NCBI GenBank assembly: GCA_963786945.1
Contig: CAWBAO010000004.1
Location: 124,001 to 188,000 of the forward strand
Length of the DNA stretch: 64,000 nucleotides
Origin: JADKCZ01 sp963786945
GTDB taxonomy: Bacteria > Myxococcota > Myxococcia > Myxococcales > Anaeromyxobacteraceae
Direction of reading: 5' to 3'
Shown here: one piece after another, positions 37,492 to 46,428 of the stretch
How the letters are laid out: each line of letters starts with the position of its first letter
Numbering within the stretch: position 1 is the first letter of the stretch
Notes under the pieces: generated by a model
What the model was told of the DNA's origin: nothing
Seen by the model: the letters and a program-made list of their open reading frames with translations, nothing else
The model's database searches: none
Program-made: the position numbers and the translations under genes

Positions 37492-38012
37492 ATGAAGGTG
37501 GGCAAGGGCAGCGTGGTGTCGTTGGAGTACAAGCTTCACCTCGGCGACGGCGTGGTCGTCGACTCCTCCGAGCCGGGCGACCCGCTGGTCTACCTCCACG
37601 GCCAGGGGCAGATCGTCCCCGGGCTGGAGCGCGCGCTCGAGGGGCTCGAGGTCGGCGTCCGCACCCAGGCCACGGTCGCCCCGGTGGACGGCTACGGCGA
37701 GGCCGATCCGACCGCCCTCCAGCAGGTGCCGAGGAGCGCCTTCCCGGCCGGCTTCGAGCCCAAGGTCGGGCTGGAGCTGGTGGCCCAGGGGCCGGACGGG
37801 GAGCCGTTGCCCTTCACCATCCGCGCCGTGATGGGCGACACCGTGACGGTGGACTTCAACCACCCGCTGGCCGGCCGCACGCTCCACTTCGACGTGACCG
37901 TCACCGAGGTCCGGTCGGCGACCGCCGAGGAGCTGGAGCACGGCCACGCCCACGGCCCGGAGGGCCACGGGCACGATCACGGCACGGACACGACCACGGG
38001 CACGGACACTAG
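37492..38012 (+). CDS. slyD: FKBP-type peptidyl-prolyl isomerase, SlyD-like (frameshifted at 3' end)
   Basis: The FKBP/insert-in-flap domain occupies residues 1-145: VSLEYKLHLGDGVVVDSSE, PLVYLHGQGQIVPGLERALEGLEVG, VDGYGEADPTALQQVPRSAFP, DFNHPLAGRTLHFDVTV. A His-rich metal-binding tail begins (HGHAHGPEGHGHDHG) and then the frame is lost. One base is missing around 37981-37982. In the corrected frame the tail continues with more HG/HD pairs and ends at TAG 38010-38012 (about 173 residues). As written, the frame reads on for almost 200 meaningless residues into the PilZ gene. It is a folding helper and nickel chaperone in known SlyD proteins. Confidence 0.85.
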
Positions 38013-38108
38013 CGGCGGCTCCCGGTCGGGCGCAGCCAGCGGCTGGCGCCAGGAGCACCGCCCTGCGCATCCGGGGGCCGGTCGCGATCGGGCCCCGCCT
38101 CGCGCCCC

Positions 38109-38448
38109 TCAATCTGCCAGCGCCCTGGCGATCCGCTCCAGGTCCTCGTCACGGGCCTGCACGATGCGGAGGCCGGCCTCGAAGCGGGCCGGCGCCCCGG
38201 GCCCGAGCACGTCGAACCAGGCCACCTCGACGAGCAGGGTGGCGCTCGCGCCGTCGGTGAACAGGAGCTCGAATCTCCTGGCGCTGGCCGACGTCGAGCG
38301 GATCGTCGCAGTAGGTCCTGAGCCCGCCCAGGCTGATGTCGTTGACCTGCCGCGGCGCGATCCGGGCGAGGAGGCCGGCCGGTCGGGCCAGGATGGGCGC
38401 CTGGACACGTCGGTAGCGTCGGCGATCGGGCGTGGAGGCGTCGGTCAT
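38109..38448 (-). CDS. PilZ-domain protein (frameshifted in this sequence)
   Basis: The N-terminal frame reads RRRYRRVQAPILARPAGLLARIAPRQVNDISLGGLRTYCDD, with the RxxxR (RRYRR) and DISLGG motifs that bind cyclic di-GMP. The C-terminal frame reads FELLFTDGASATLLVEVAWFD...FEAGLRIVQA, the rest of the PilZ barrel. They join at about 38274, where one extra base (T on the plus strand, before CTCC) breaks the frame; removal gives 112 residues. The protein closely resembles the second PilZ gene at 46429-46771. It lies upstream (5') of nothing obvious but next to the sugar transferase at 38537, so c-di-GMP control of polysaccharide synthesis is a reasonable guess. Confidence 0.8.
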
Positions 38449-38536
38449 GGAGCCCCAGGTGACCTGCGGGACTCCCCGAGTGTAGCAGGCCCGGCGCCAG
38501 GCCGGTGCCGGGCTGCTCCGCGCCGCTCGCCGCGAT

Positions 38537-39940
38537 CTAGCTGGCGCCCCTGGATCCGAGCACGGCCGGGATGGTGCGGAGGAAGATGAGCAGGTCCTTC
38601 TTGAGGGACCAGGTGTCGATGTACTCGAGGTCGAGCTCCATCCACCGGTCGAAGTCGACGTCGTTGCGGCCGCTGATCTGCCAGACGCAGGTGATGCCGG
38701 GCCGGACCGAGAGGCGGCGGCGCTGCCAGCGCTGGTACTGGCGCACCTCGGAGGGCAGCGGCGGCCGGGGACCGACCACGCTCATGTCCCCGGTGAGGAC
38801 GTTCCAGAACTGGGGAAACTCGTCCAGCGAGGTGCGGCGCAGGAAGCGCCCGACCCTGGTGACGCGCGGGTCATCGCGCATCTTGAAGACCGGGCCGCTC
38901 ATCTCGTTCCGGGCCCTCAGGGCCTCGAGCCGCGCCTCGGCGTCGCGGTGCATGGAGCGGAACTTGAGGATGTCGAAGGTCCGGCCGTTGCGGCCGACGC
39001 GGCGCTGGCGGAAGAAGACCGGCCCCGGCGAGTCGAGCTTGATGGCGACGGCGACCCCGAGGAGGACGGGGGCGGCCAGCAGGAGGATGAAGCCGGACGC
39101 CAGGACGTCGAAGAGGCGCTTGGTGGCCAGGGCCAGGGTGTCGGACGGGGTCCGGCTGAAGACCACCATGGGGAGGTCGTCCAGCAGGGCGAGGTGCATG
39201 CTGGACGAGGCGGAGCGGACCAGGTCGAGCGAGACCCGCACCTCGACGCCCTGCTCCTGGCAGATGGCGACGGCGGGCTCGATGAGCTCGAGCTGCTCGC
39301 GGGAAACGGCGAAGATGACCTCGTCGAGGACCTCCTCCTCGAGGATGCGGCCCAGGTCGGCCAGGCCGCCGAGGACCCGGGCTCGGGCGGCGGGCGGCCC
39401 GGAGGAGAGGTGGACGAAGCCGGCGAACTCGGCGCCCCACTCCGGGTGGCTCTCCATGGCCTCGACCACCTCGAGCCCCTCCGGCCCGGAGCCGACGACG
39501 GCGTAGCGCCGGGAGGGGACGCCGCGCCGCCGGGCGAAGAGGGCCAGGAGGCGGAAGGCGGCCCGGGCGGCGACCAGGAGGAGGAAGGCCGCGGCGACGT
39601 AGGCGACCAGGAGGCCGAGGTTGGCGCGGATGGGGGGATGGAAGGAGGCGCCGGCCAGCAGGGCCAGGGCGACGACGGCCATGGCGCGGGCCACGCGGAT
39701 GAGCGAGCCGACGCTGGCGCGGGGGCGCTGATCGTAGACCTGGTGGAACCACGCCGAGGCCACCCAGAGCAGCAGGGCGATCTCCACCGGGAAGACCCTG
39801 GCCGCCTCGAGGGCCGTGGCGCCCCACGGCTGGAATGGCAACAGCCCCCGGGCCGCCACCGGCAACGCGAAGATCATCGCCACCATGTCGGCCAGCCGGA
39901 GCGCCGCCTCACCGCTTCGAGTGTATGCGCGCTTCCACAT
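38537..39940 (-). CDS. Polyprenyl glycosylphosphotransferase (exopolysaccharide initiating sugar transferase)
   Basis: A protein of 467 residues. It has four or five N-terminal membrane helices, then a CoA-binding-like Rossmann domain (RRYAVVGSGPEGLEVVEAMESHPEWGAEFAGF). The catalytic bacterial sugar transferase domain follows a further helix: KRLFDVLASGFILLLAAPVLLGVAVAIKLDSPGPVFFRQRRVGRNGRTFDILKFRSM-type sequence. The catalytic-region motifs are DDPRVTRVGRFLRRTSLDEFPQFWNVL, MSVVGPRPP and PGITCVWQISGRNDVDF. It transfers a sugar phosphate to undecaprenyl phosphate to start polymer synthesis. A close paralogue lies at 51886-53290 with the same length. Confidence 0.93.
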   Translation of the reverse strand: MWKRAYTRSGEAALRLADMVAMIFALPVAARGLLPFQPWGATALEAARVFPVEIALLLWVASAWFHQVYDQRPRASVGSLIRVARAMAVVALALLAGASFHPPIRANLGLLVAYVAAAFLLLVAARAAFRLLALFARRRGVPSRRYAVVGSGPEGLEVVEAMESHPEWGAEFAGFVHLSSGPPAARARVLGGLADLGRILEEEVLDEVIFAVSREQLELIEPAVAICQEQGVEVRVSLDLVRSASSSMHLALLDDLPMVVFSRTPSDTLALATKRLFDVLASGFILLLAAPVLLGVAVAIKLDSPGPVFFRQRRVGRNGRTFDILKFRSMHRDAEARLEALRARNEMSGPVFKMRDDPRVTRVGRFLRRTSLDEFPQFWNVLTGDMSVVGPRPPLPSEVRQYQRWQRRRLSVRPGITCVWQISGRNDVDFDRWMELDLEYIDTWSLKKDLLIFLRTIPAVLGSRGAS

Positions 39941-40152
39941 CTCTGCCCCCCCGGGTGTCGAGTGTCCGGGGTCCTAAGGGGAGGCCTGGTGGCCGGCAGT
40001 CACGCGTTCATGGTGGGGACCCCTTCGGGACCCGACGGCCCTGGTGCCGGGCCTCACCGCGCCGGCACCAGGAGGTCACCCGGGCGCCGCGTGGCGGAGC
40101 GGCCACTCTCCCATGGCGAGCGGACGTCCCCTGGACCAAGGACGCCTGGGCC

Positions 40153-40500
40153 TCAGGTCGGCGCCCAGCGGTCGGTGAGCGCCTGCCAGAGCCGGGCGAT
40201 GATCTGCTCCGCCTCGCCGGCGTCCTCCTCGGGCCGGCCGGGGGCAGGCGACACGCCGTGGAGCCGGGCCAGCCCCTGGATGGCGTACTTCAGGATCACG
40301 TCCTCGGCGATCGAGGCATCGGCCAGGTGGTCGCCGATCTCGAGCTCGGCGTCCCCCGGCGAGAGCACGCAGGCGGCGGTCCAGTCGTCATCACCGCTGA
40401 CGCGCCGGACGGCGAGGTAGCGGCCACCCGCGGTGCCGGGCGGGTCGAGGTGGAACAGCCGCTCGGCACCCCGATCGATCCAGGTGAAGGTCTCGTCCAT
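40153..40500 (-). CDS. Hypothetical protein, small acidic
   Basis: A protein of 115 residues starting MDETFTWIDRGAERLFHLD. It has no membrane segment or signal. The sequence GGRYLAVRRVSGDDDWTAACVLSPGDAELEIGDHLADASIAEDVILKYAIQGLARLHG looks like a compact alpha/beta domain. The family is not recognised. It lies 47 bp downstream (on the minus strand) of TrmJ and may be co-transcribed. The 212 bp between it and the sugar transferase gene show no clear feature. Confidence 0.5.
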   Translation of the reverse strand: MDETFTWIDRGAERLFHLDPPGTAGGRYLAVRRVSGDDDWTAACVLSPGDAELEIGDHLADASIAEDVILKYAIQGLARLHGVSPAPGRPEEDAGEAEQIIARLWQALTDRWAPT

Positions 40501-40547
40501 GGCTTCCTTCTACCCCGGCGCCGCGCCGCTGGCCCGCCCACCCAGGC

Positions 40548-41294
40548 TCACCGCGGCGGCCGCTTCCCGATGGCCCGCAGCGCCGTCTCCCAGAGGCGCG
40601 CCTCGCGCGGCGTGGGGCGTCCCCGCCGCAGCACCTCGGCGAGATCGCGCACGGCGTGGCGCTCCGGGCCGGCCAGGAAGCCGCCGGAGCGGAGCGCCTC
40701 CCGGAGCGCGGCCTCCACCGCCTGGAGCTGGGCGTCGGTGGCCAGCGGCCCGACCCGAGGCGGGGAGGTGCCATCCCGCCCCGATGCCGCCGCCACGGCC
40801 CGGCCCGGCGTGGCCTCGTCAGGCCCGGCGCGGCACATCTCCCAGGCGTAGAGCAGCACCGCCTGCGCCAGGTTGAGCGAAGGCTGGGCCGCGCCGGTGG
40901 GGATGGCCGAGAGCGCGTGGCAGCGGTCGATCTCGGCGCCGGTCAGCCCGCTGCGCTCCTCGCCGAAGACCACGGCGGTCCGTCCCGGTCGGCGTGCCAT
41001 CGCCTCCTGGCTCACCTCCTCGGGCCGGAGCCGGGACTTGCCGCGGACCTTCCGGGCGCTGGTGCCGACCACCCAGGCACAGTCGGCGACCGCCTCGTCG
41101 AGCGTGGCGCAGAGCCGTGGCCTGTCGAGGAGCTCCTCGGCATGCACCGCCACGCGGCGCGCCGTCGCGAAGTCGTGGGTGCCGAGCTGGACGATGGCCC
41201 AGTCGTCCAGCTCGAAGTTGCGCATGGCCCGGGCCACGGCTCCGAGGTTCTCCGGGTTGCGGGGCCGGACCAGCACGATGCGGACGTGGTCCAT
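40548..41294 (-). CDS. trmJ: tRNA/rRNA 2'-O-methyltransferase, TrmJ-like (SpoU/TrmH family)
   Basis: A protein of 248 residues. Motif 1 is VRIVLVRPRNPENLGAVARAMRNFEL, motif 2 AVVFGEERSGLTGAEIDRCHALSAIPT and motif 3 PSLNLAQAVLLYAWE. These are the three knot-forming SPOUT motifs. The C-terminal extension of about 80 residues is as in TrmJ, which methylates the 2'-O of position 32 in tRNA. It is in an operon with the small hypothetical gene at 41304-41654 (9 bp gap). Confidence 0.88.
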   Translation of the reverse strand: MDHVRIVLVRPRNPENLGAVARAMRNFELDDWAIVQLGTHDFATARRVAVHAEELLDRPRLCATLDEAVADCAWVVGTSARKVRGKSRLRPEEVSQEAMARRPGRTAVVFGEERSGLTGAEIDRCHALSAIPTGAAQPSLNLAQAVLLYAWEMCRAGPDEATPGRAVAAASGRDGTSPPRVGPLATDAQLQAVEAALREALRSGGFLAGPERHAVRDLAEVLRRGRPTPREARLWETALRAIGKRPPR

Positions 41295-41303
41295 CGGCCG
41301 GGC

Positions 41304-41654
41304 TCAGTTCAGGTACCCGGTCTTGCCGCCCCGCACCGTCCTGGTCGGCGGCGCCACGCCCATCAGCTCGAGCCCCTGCCGCGTCAGCAGGTAGCGGACC
41401 TTGCCGCTGCCGCGGGCGGTGTCGAGCTCGGCCTCGAAGGCCGGCCCGGCGATGGCGCCGAGGGCGAGGCTCTTCTTCAGGTTGACCACGCGCCCGGTGA
41501 CCACGTCACCCGCCACCGGGCCGGCGACCTGGTCCCGGCGGTACAGGTCGAGCGCCGCCAGGTGGAGCGTGGCGGCAAGCGAGGGCTCGAGCGGGAAGGT
41601 GCTGAAGAGCACCGAGATGAGCGTCGACCCCGGCGGTGCTGCCTGGCGTGCCAT
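41304..41654 (-). CDS. Hypothetical protein, co-transcribed with trmJ
   Basis: A protein of 116 residues from ATG 41654. It reads LISVLFSTFPLEPSLAATLHLAALDLYRRDQ, then VAGDVVTGRVVNLKKSLALGAIAG, and ends in VRYLLTRQGLELMGVAPPT. The basic C-terminal part could be a small winged-helix or a nucleic acid-binding domain, but I cannot name a family. It is 9 bp upstream of trmJ. Confidence 0.55.
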   Translation of the reverse strand: MARQAAPPGSTLISVLFSTFPLEPSLAATLHLAALDLYRRDQVAGPVAGDVVTGRVVNLKKSLALGAIAGPAFEAELDTARGSGKVRYLLTRQGLELMGVAPPTRTVRGGKTGYLN

Positions 41655-41770
41655 CGCGGAAGTGTATCCCGGGGAGGCCGCCGGCGCCCGCCCCGGAGGC
41701 GACGGGACGGCCTCCGTCTCCCGGGCGCGCCGGTTGACTCGCGCCGGGCGCCGGGCCACCCTCCGGCGGC

Positions 41771-42504
41771 GTGAACCTCCTCCTCCTCGATGCGGCCGGA
41801 GCTGGGAGCCGACGGCGTGGCGCGGCTCGACGGGCGGCGCGCCCGGCACGTTCGCGAGGTGCTCCGCTGCCTGCCCGGCGAGACGGTCGCGGTGGGCGTC
41901 GTGGGCGGCGCCATCGGCACGGCGGAGGTGCTGGTCTCCTCCGACCAGGGGCTGGCGCTGCGGCCCACCTTCGACCGCGCGCCGCCACCGCCCTCTCCGG
42001 TGACGCTCCTGCTCGCCCTCCCCCGCCCCAAGAATCCTGCGCAAGGTGCTCCAGGCCGCCGGCGCCATGGGCGTGAAGAGGCTGGTGCTGCTGGGAAGCT
42101 GGAAGGTGGAGAAGGCCTACTGGGGCTCGCCGCTCCTCTCCCCGGACGGGCTGCGCCAGGAGCTGCTGCTCGGCCTCGAGCAAGGGCGGGACACGCTCCT
42201 GCCCGAGGTGCTGCTGCGCCGCTACTTCAAGCCCTTCGTGGAGGACGAGCTCCAGGCCATGTTCGGCCCGACGCGGCTGCTGCTCGACCTGGCCGCCACC
42301 GAGCCGCTGGCCGCCCGCGCACCCCCGGCATCGGGCGGGGTCACGCTGGCCATCGGCCCGGAGGGGGGCTGGACCCCCTACGAGGCGACCGAGCTGGCGA
42401 GGCGCGGCTTCGCCCCGGTCAGCCTCGGACCGCGTCCGCTCCGGGTCGACCAGGCCGTGCCCTTCGCGGTGGGGCAGGCCGAGCTCTGGCTGGCGCGCCG
42501 ATGA
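41771..42504 (+). CDS. rsmE: 16S rRNA (uracil1498-N3)-methyltransferase RsmE (two frameshifts in this sequence)
   Basis: Three frames make one RsmE. The first gives VNLLLLDA from GTG 41771. The second gives ELGADGVARLDGRRARHVREVLRCLPGE to LLLALPRPK. The third gives ILRKVLQAAGAMGVKRLVLLGS...AIGPEGGWTPYEATELARRGF...LGPRPLRVDQAV, the SPOUT knot with the GPEGG motif. The frame changes at about 41798 (extra G in CCGGAG) and 42033 (extra A in AAGAATC). Removing both bases gives 243 residues, the usual length. It methylates U1498 in the small subunit decoding centre. Its stop overlaps the MFS gene's ATG. Confidence 0.88.
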
Positions 42505-43766
42505 CCTCGGCGGACGAGCCGGCGAAGGGGCCGGTCGACGGCGACGTCGCCACCCTCTTCGTCACGCGGGGGGTTCGCCTCTTCGCCTACGGAGCCCTCT
42601 CGGTGGTGCTGGTGCTCCACCTCGCCGCGGCCGGCCTCTCCCCGGAGCGGATCGGCCTGCTGCTCACCCTGACGCTGCTCGGCGACACGGCGGTGTCGCT
42701 GCTGGTCACCACCCGCGCCGACCGGGCCGGGCGCCGGCGCATGCTGGCGCTGGGCGCCGCCTTGATGATCGGAGCCGGCCTGCTCTTCGCCGCCACCACC
42801 GACTTCTGGTTGCTGCTGGTCGGCGCCACGCTCGGCATCCTCAGCCCGTCGGGCAACGAGGTGGGCCCCTTCCTCGCCATCGAGCAGGCGGCGTTGAGCG
42901 ACGCGGTCGGCGACCGGGAGCGGACCCGGGCCTTCGCCCGGTACACGCTCACCGGCTCCTTCGCCACCGCGGTGGGGGCGCTGGCGGGTGGGACCATGGC
43001 GGAGGGGCTGCAGCGGCTCGGCTGGAGCCCGCTCGCCTCCTACCGGGCGGTGGTGGTGCTCTACGCCCTGCTCGGGCTGGGCCTGCTGGCCCTCTTCGCG
43101 CGGCTCTCGCCGGCGGTGGAGCCGCCTGCCGCCACCGCGGGCGCGGCCGGCCGTCCTGGCCGCTGGGTCGGGCTCGGCCTGCACCGCTCGCGCGGGACGG
43201 TGTTCCGGCTCTCGGGCCTCTTCGCCGTCGACGCCTTCGCCGGCGGCCTCATCGTGCAGAGCTACCTGGCCGCGTGGCTCCACGCCCGCTTCGGCGCAGG
43301 CGAGGCGCTCATCGGCGCCATCTTCCTCGGCGCCAACGTGCTGGCCGGCCTCTCGGCGCTGGCGGCCCCCCCGCTGGCCAGGCGCTTCGGCCTGGTCAAC
43401 ACCATGGTCTTCACCCACCTGCCGTCCAACCTGGTGCTGCTGGCGGTGCCGTTCATGCCGACGCTGCCGCTGGCGGCCGGGCTCCTCTTCCTGCGCTTCT
43501 CCATCTCGCAGCTCGACGTGCCCACCCGCCAGTCCTACACCATGGCGGTGGTGGCCCCCGACGAGCGGGCCGCCGCGGCCGGCGTGACCGGGATGGCCCG
43601 CACCGTGGGCGCCTCGCTGGCCCCGGTGCTGGCCGGACCGCTCTACGCCGTGCCGGCGCTGGCCTGGGTCCCCTTCGCGGTCTGCGGGGCGCTCAAGATC
43701 GGCTACGACGTGGCGCTGTGGCGCGCCTTCGCGGCGGTCAGGCCGCCGGAGGAGCGCGCCGGCTGA
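42501..43766 (+). CDS. MFS transporter
   Basis: A protein of 421 residues from ATG 42501, overlapping rsmE by ATGA. There are about 12 hydrophobic segments. The loop 2-3 motif of the major facilitator superfamily is seen as TTRADRAGRRRMLALGA (compare GxLaDRxGrkxxl). A central cytoplasmic linker (about 195-225) separates two six-helix halves. Other segments are LGILSPSGNEVGPFLAIEQAAL and LRFSISQLDVPTRQSYTMAVV. Substrate unknown; the 'SPSGNEVGPFL' and 'DVPTRQSYTMAVV' forms place it in a bacterial group of uncharacterised exporters. Confidence 0.86.
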   Translation: MTSADEPAKGPVDGDVATLFVTRGVRLFAYGALSVVLVLHLAAAGLSPERIGLLLTLTLLGDTAVSLLVTTRADRAGRRRMLALGAALMIGAGLLFAATTDFWLLLVGATLGILSPSGNEVGPFLAIEQAALSDAVGDRERTRAFARYTLTGSFATAVGALAGGTMAEGLQRLGWSPLASYRAVVVLYALLGLGLLALFARLSPAVEPPAATAGAAGRPGRWVGLGLHRSRGTVFRLSGLFAVDAFAGGLIVQSYLAAWLHARFGAGEALIGAIFLGANVLAGLSALAAPPLARRFGLVNTMVFTHLPSNLVLLAVPFMPTLPLAAGLLFLRFSISQLDVPTRQSYTMAVVAPDERAAAAGVTGMARTVGASLAPVLAGPLYAVPALAWVPFAVCGALKIGYDVALWRAFAAVRPPEERAG

Positions 43767-43778
43767 GCACGCGGCGGC

Positions 43779-44174
43779 TCAGGCGCGGGCTCGAGAGCCC
43801 GCCGGCACCAGGAGCCGCTCCACCGCCTCGACCAGGGCCGCCTCGCTCCAGGGCTTGCGCAGCACCAGGGCGGCGCCGGCGGCGAGCAGCTCGCGCTCCC
43901 CGCTCTTGTAGGCGGTGAGGCCGATGGCCGGCACCTGCCGCAGCCGCACGTCGGGGGAGGCCCGCAGCTCGCGGATGAGCTGGGCTCCGCTCATCCCCGG
44001 CATGAAGAAGTCGACGACGCAGAGATCGGGCGGCTCATGGGTGGCCGCCACCATGGCCGCCTCGCCCGACTCCACCGCCACCGTGACGTGCCCTCGCTCC
44101 TCGAGCACCTGGGCCACCATGAGGCGCAGGGACTGATTGTCGTCGACGACGAGGATACGGGCGGGGCGGCTCAC
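43779..44174 (-). CDS. Single-domain response regulator (CheY-like)
   Basis: A protein of 131 residues, only a receiver domain: ILVVDDNQSL (acidic pair DD), VVDFFMPGMSG (phospho-Asp in VDF, about residue 53), IGLTAYK (Thr), LRKPWSE (conserved Lys). All active residues are present, unlike in the FrzS-like protein at 10339. It converges with the MFS gene and lies just downstream (minus strand) of the outer-membrane protein gene of the polysaccharide cluster (12 bp gap), so it may be co-transcribed and signal there. Confidence 0.9.
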   Translation of the reverse strand: MSRPARILVVDDNQSLRLMVAQVLEERGHVTVAVESGEAAMVAATHEPPDLCVVDFFMPGMSGAQLIRELRASPDVRLRQVPAIGLTAYKSGERELLAAGAALVLRKPWSEAALVEAVERLLVPAGSRARA

Positions 44175-44186
44175 TGGAGGGAGACG

Positions 44187-45647
44187 CTACTTCCGACCCG
44201 CCCCGGGCGAAAGTCCCTCGCACGGGCGACGCCCGGGGCGCCCCGGCCGGGGCGCCTGTCCGCCATCGCCTGACCGGCATAGCTGGTGGACGTAAGCAGG
44301 CCCCCCCGCGCAGGCCCATCCACCGTGAAACGGCGCGGCACAGGGTCTTGAGTCAAGGTCGGTCAGAGCCCAGGCCGGGCCAATGGGCTCATCGGACTCC
44401 ACAGGAGCCGGGCCTTCTCGCCGGCTGCTGTGGGTCGCTTGGACCGAGAGGTATGCGGTCCACCGCCCGTCCGGCAGGCTGGTCCGTCCCGGAAGCGGCG
44501 CCGGCCACTGCGTCGTCCAGCGCCCGCCGGCGCTGATCGAGAAGATGTCGCGCATCGCCCAGGTGAGCCAGGTGTCGCCAGCCGTGAAGGCCTCACGTTC
44601 GGTCGGCCCGTCCAGGACCCGGGAGCCCAGTGCCGAGGCACCCAGGGTCCAGCGCTCCGTCGGAGACCAGGCGCCCCAGGCGCGCGCCACGGCGCGCTGC
44701 GCGATGGTGCCGGTCAGCCGGTCCTCGATCAGCGCCGCCGCCGCCACCACCCCACCCGTCAAGCGAGGCCAGCCTGGCCCGGCTTCCCGCTCCAGGCCGA
44801 TCTCGCCCAGCGGCCGGAGCTCCAGCCCGCCGGCCCCGGGCGCGTGACTGTCGACGAGCCACAGGCCGGCCCCGGCCCAGACCCGGGTATGGCTCGTCAG
44901 CGCGTACCTCCAGACCGCCTCGGCACGCGCCATCCAGATCGACCAGCTCTGGTGGGTGGGGTCGTCGGGGCCGCCCGTGTCCACCGCCACGTCAAAGTAA
45001 TGGGTTGCGCTCCCCGCCAGGATGCCGGCCAGCGTGGTGCGCCCGGAGAACCGCCGCTCCAACTCGAGTCGAGCGTGCCCCGACTGCTGCAACGGGAGGA
45101 TCTCGCGCTGCGCCTCGTTCGAGCCCCCTTCTCGCATCGCGCCGAGGCTGGCGCGGAGCTCGAGGTGGCGGCTCAAGCGCCCCTCGGCCGACGACGCCAG
45201 CTCGTAGCGCTGGTAGTCCAGGATGGAGGCCACTGGCGCCGCCTGGCCCACGGGCGGGGGCTCGCCGGGCTGGCCCGGCGCCGTCGCGATCCGGAAGAGG
45301 TCGACGGTGCCCACTGTCGCGATCCCGTCGGCCCGGAGCTGCCAGGCGGCCGTAGGGCGCCACCGGGCGATGGCCCAGGCTCGCTGTAGCCAGGTGCCGT
45401 CGTCGGGCCCGTCACCGGCGTAGTGTGTGAAGCGCGGCGCGTAGGCCAGCTCCAGCTGCAGCGTCGGAGACCATCCCTCCAGCCCGACGCGTGGCTCGAC
45501 CTCGAGGGACTGATAGGTCGTGCTCTCACCGACGGCCGGGCGAACCTGGTCCGCGCGAGCCTCGGCGCGGACGCCGGCCTGGTATTCGAGCGACAAGCCG
45601 GCCGAGACCACGAGCGTCCAGAGCCCAGGTGCCAGGAGGGCCGGCAT
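44187..45647 (-). CDS. Outer-membrane beta-barrel-type protein of the polysaccharide locus
   Basis: A protein of 486 residues, starting 6 bases after the stop of the Wza-like gene. An N-terminal hydrophobic stretch (LLAPGLWTLVVSAGL) is a likely signal. The body alternates polar/aromatic strands (SLEVEPRVGLEGWSPTLQLELAYAPRF, WQLRADGIATVGTV, HLELRASLGAM) as in large outer-membrane barrels that occur next to exporters in exosortase-linked EPS loci. The last ~80 residues, after WTAYLSVQATHSS, look like out-of-frame translation (Cys/Gly/Pro/Arg-rich). The native end may lie near 44360, but no single corrected frame is obvious. Confidence 0.65.
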   Translation of the reverse strand: MPALLAPGLWTLVVSAGLSLEYQAGVRAEARADQVRPAVGESTTYQSLEVEPRVGLEGWSPTLQLELAYAPRFTHYAGDGPDDGTWLQRAWAIARWRPTAAWQLRADGIATVGTVDLFRIATAPGQPGEPPPVGQAAPVASILDYQRYELASSAEGRLSRHLELRASLGAMREGGSNEAQREILPLQQSGHARLELERRFSGRTTLAGILAGSATHYFDVAVDTGGPDDPTHQSWSIWMARAEAVWRYALTSHTRVWAGAGLWLVDSHAPGAGGLELRPLGEIGLEREAGPGWPRLTGGVVAAAALIEDRLTGTIAQRAVARAWGAWSPTERWTLGASALGSRVLDGPTEREAFTAGDTWLTWAMRDIFSISAGGRWTTQWPAPLPGRTSLPDGRWTAYLSVQATHSSRREGPAPVESDEPIGPAWALTDLDSRPCAAPFHGGWACAGGPAYVHQLCRSGDGGQAPRPGRPGRRPCEGLSPGAGRK

Positions 45648-45653
45648 GGGCCG

Positions 45654-46283
45654 TCACTCGACGACGACGACGTCGCCAGCCTGCAAGCGAAACCTGGATG
45701 CCCGTTCCCGGGCCTGCGAGAGCGCCGCGTAGGTGAAGCGGATTCGCTGCGTCCCGTTGCGGACCACGAAGATCCGATCGCGATCGGCAAAGTCGCTGAA
45801 GCCGCTGGCGGCGGCCAGCGCCGTGAGCACGCCGGCGCCCTGCTCCAGCCGGTAGAGGCCGGCGCGCTGCACCTCGCCGAGCACCGAGATCTCCAGCGGC
45901 CGCGCCTCCTGGAGCGCGACGGTGACCACCGGGTTGACGAGGAACTTCGTCAGCTTGGACTGGAGCTCCGCAGCCAGCTGCACCGGGGTCCTGCCCGCTG
46001 CCTCGACGTCGTTCAGGAACAGCAGGGTGATCATGCCGTCGGAGCGGACCCGGACCGCCCCCGAAATCCCCTCCTGGTTGAAGACTCGGACGCTGAGGGT
46101 ATCACCCGGTGCGATGAGGTACGGCCCCTCGGTTGTCGACGCCGGTAGCGTGTCCACCCAGACGAAGTTCTTGTCGGTGGTGCGGCAGCCGACGGCCAGC
46201 AATGCCGTGGCGAGCACCAGGAGGGCGCCTGGAGCGCGCAGCGGATTTCGGAGGAGATGAGGCAGCGTCGGCGCCTTGTACAC
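45654..46283 (-). CDS. Polysaccharide export lipoprotein (Wza-like, Poly_export + SLBB)
   Basis: A protein of 209 residues. The signal peptide ends in lipobox LLAVGC. The polysaccharide export domain follows (YLIAPGDTLSVRVFNQEGISGAVRVRSDGMITL, LLFLNDVEAAGRTPVQLAAELQSKL, VVTVALQEARPLEISVLGEV), then one SLBB domain (AGLYRLEQGAGVLTALAAASGFSDFADRDRIFVVR). It forms the outer-membrane/periplasmic channel for capsule or exopolysaccharide. It is shorter than Wza (one SLBB domain), as is typical of exosortase-linked loci. It is the first gene of a minus-strand operon with the barrel protein, and divergent from the PilZ gene (146 bp between starts). Confidence 0.9.
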   Translation of the reverse strand: MYKAPTLPHLLRNPLRAPGALLVLATALLAVGCRTTDKNFVWVDTLPASTTEGPYLIAPGDTLSVRVFNQEGISGAVRVRSDGMITLLFLNDVEAAGRTPVQLAAELQSKLTKFLVNPVVTVALQEARPLEISVLGEVQRAGLYRLEQGAGVLTALAAASGFSDFADRDRIFVVRNGTQRIRFTYAALSQARERASRFRLQAGDVVVVE

Positions 46284-46428
46284 GGGAGGCGCATCATAAC
46301 GCCTCGGAGGAGGGGGTGGTGGTTAACTGCCTTCCCCCTCCCCCGAGGGCGCCACTTGTCTGTCCCACGATCGCTGGTCATGCTGATATGGTCTCACCAG
46401 TCGAGCCACAGGTCTCTCGAGCGTGTCC

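Noticed and set aside
37983..38589. Reading SlyD as a 365-residue protein
   Set aside because: After the His-rich tail the frame reads Ser/Arg/Pro-rich noise over the PilZ gene; a missing base explains it and restores a normal His tail and stop at 38012.
41735..41764. TTGACT as the -35 of rsmE
   Set aside because: No plausible -10 at 16-18 bp (CACCCT only).
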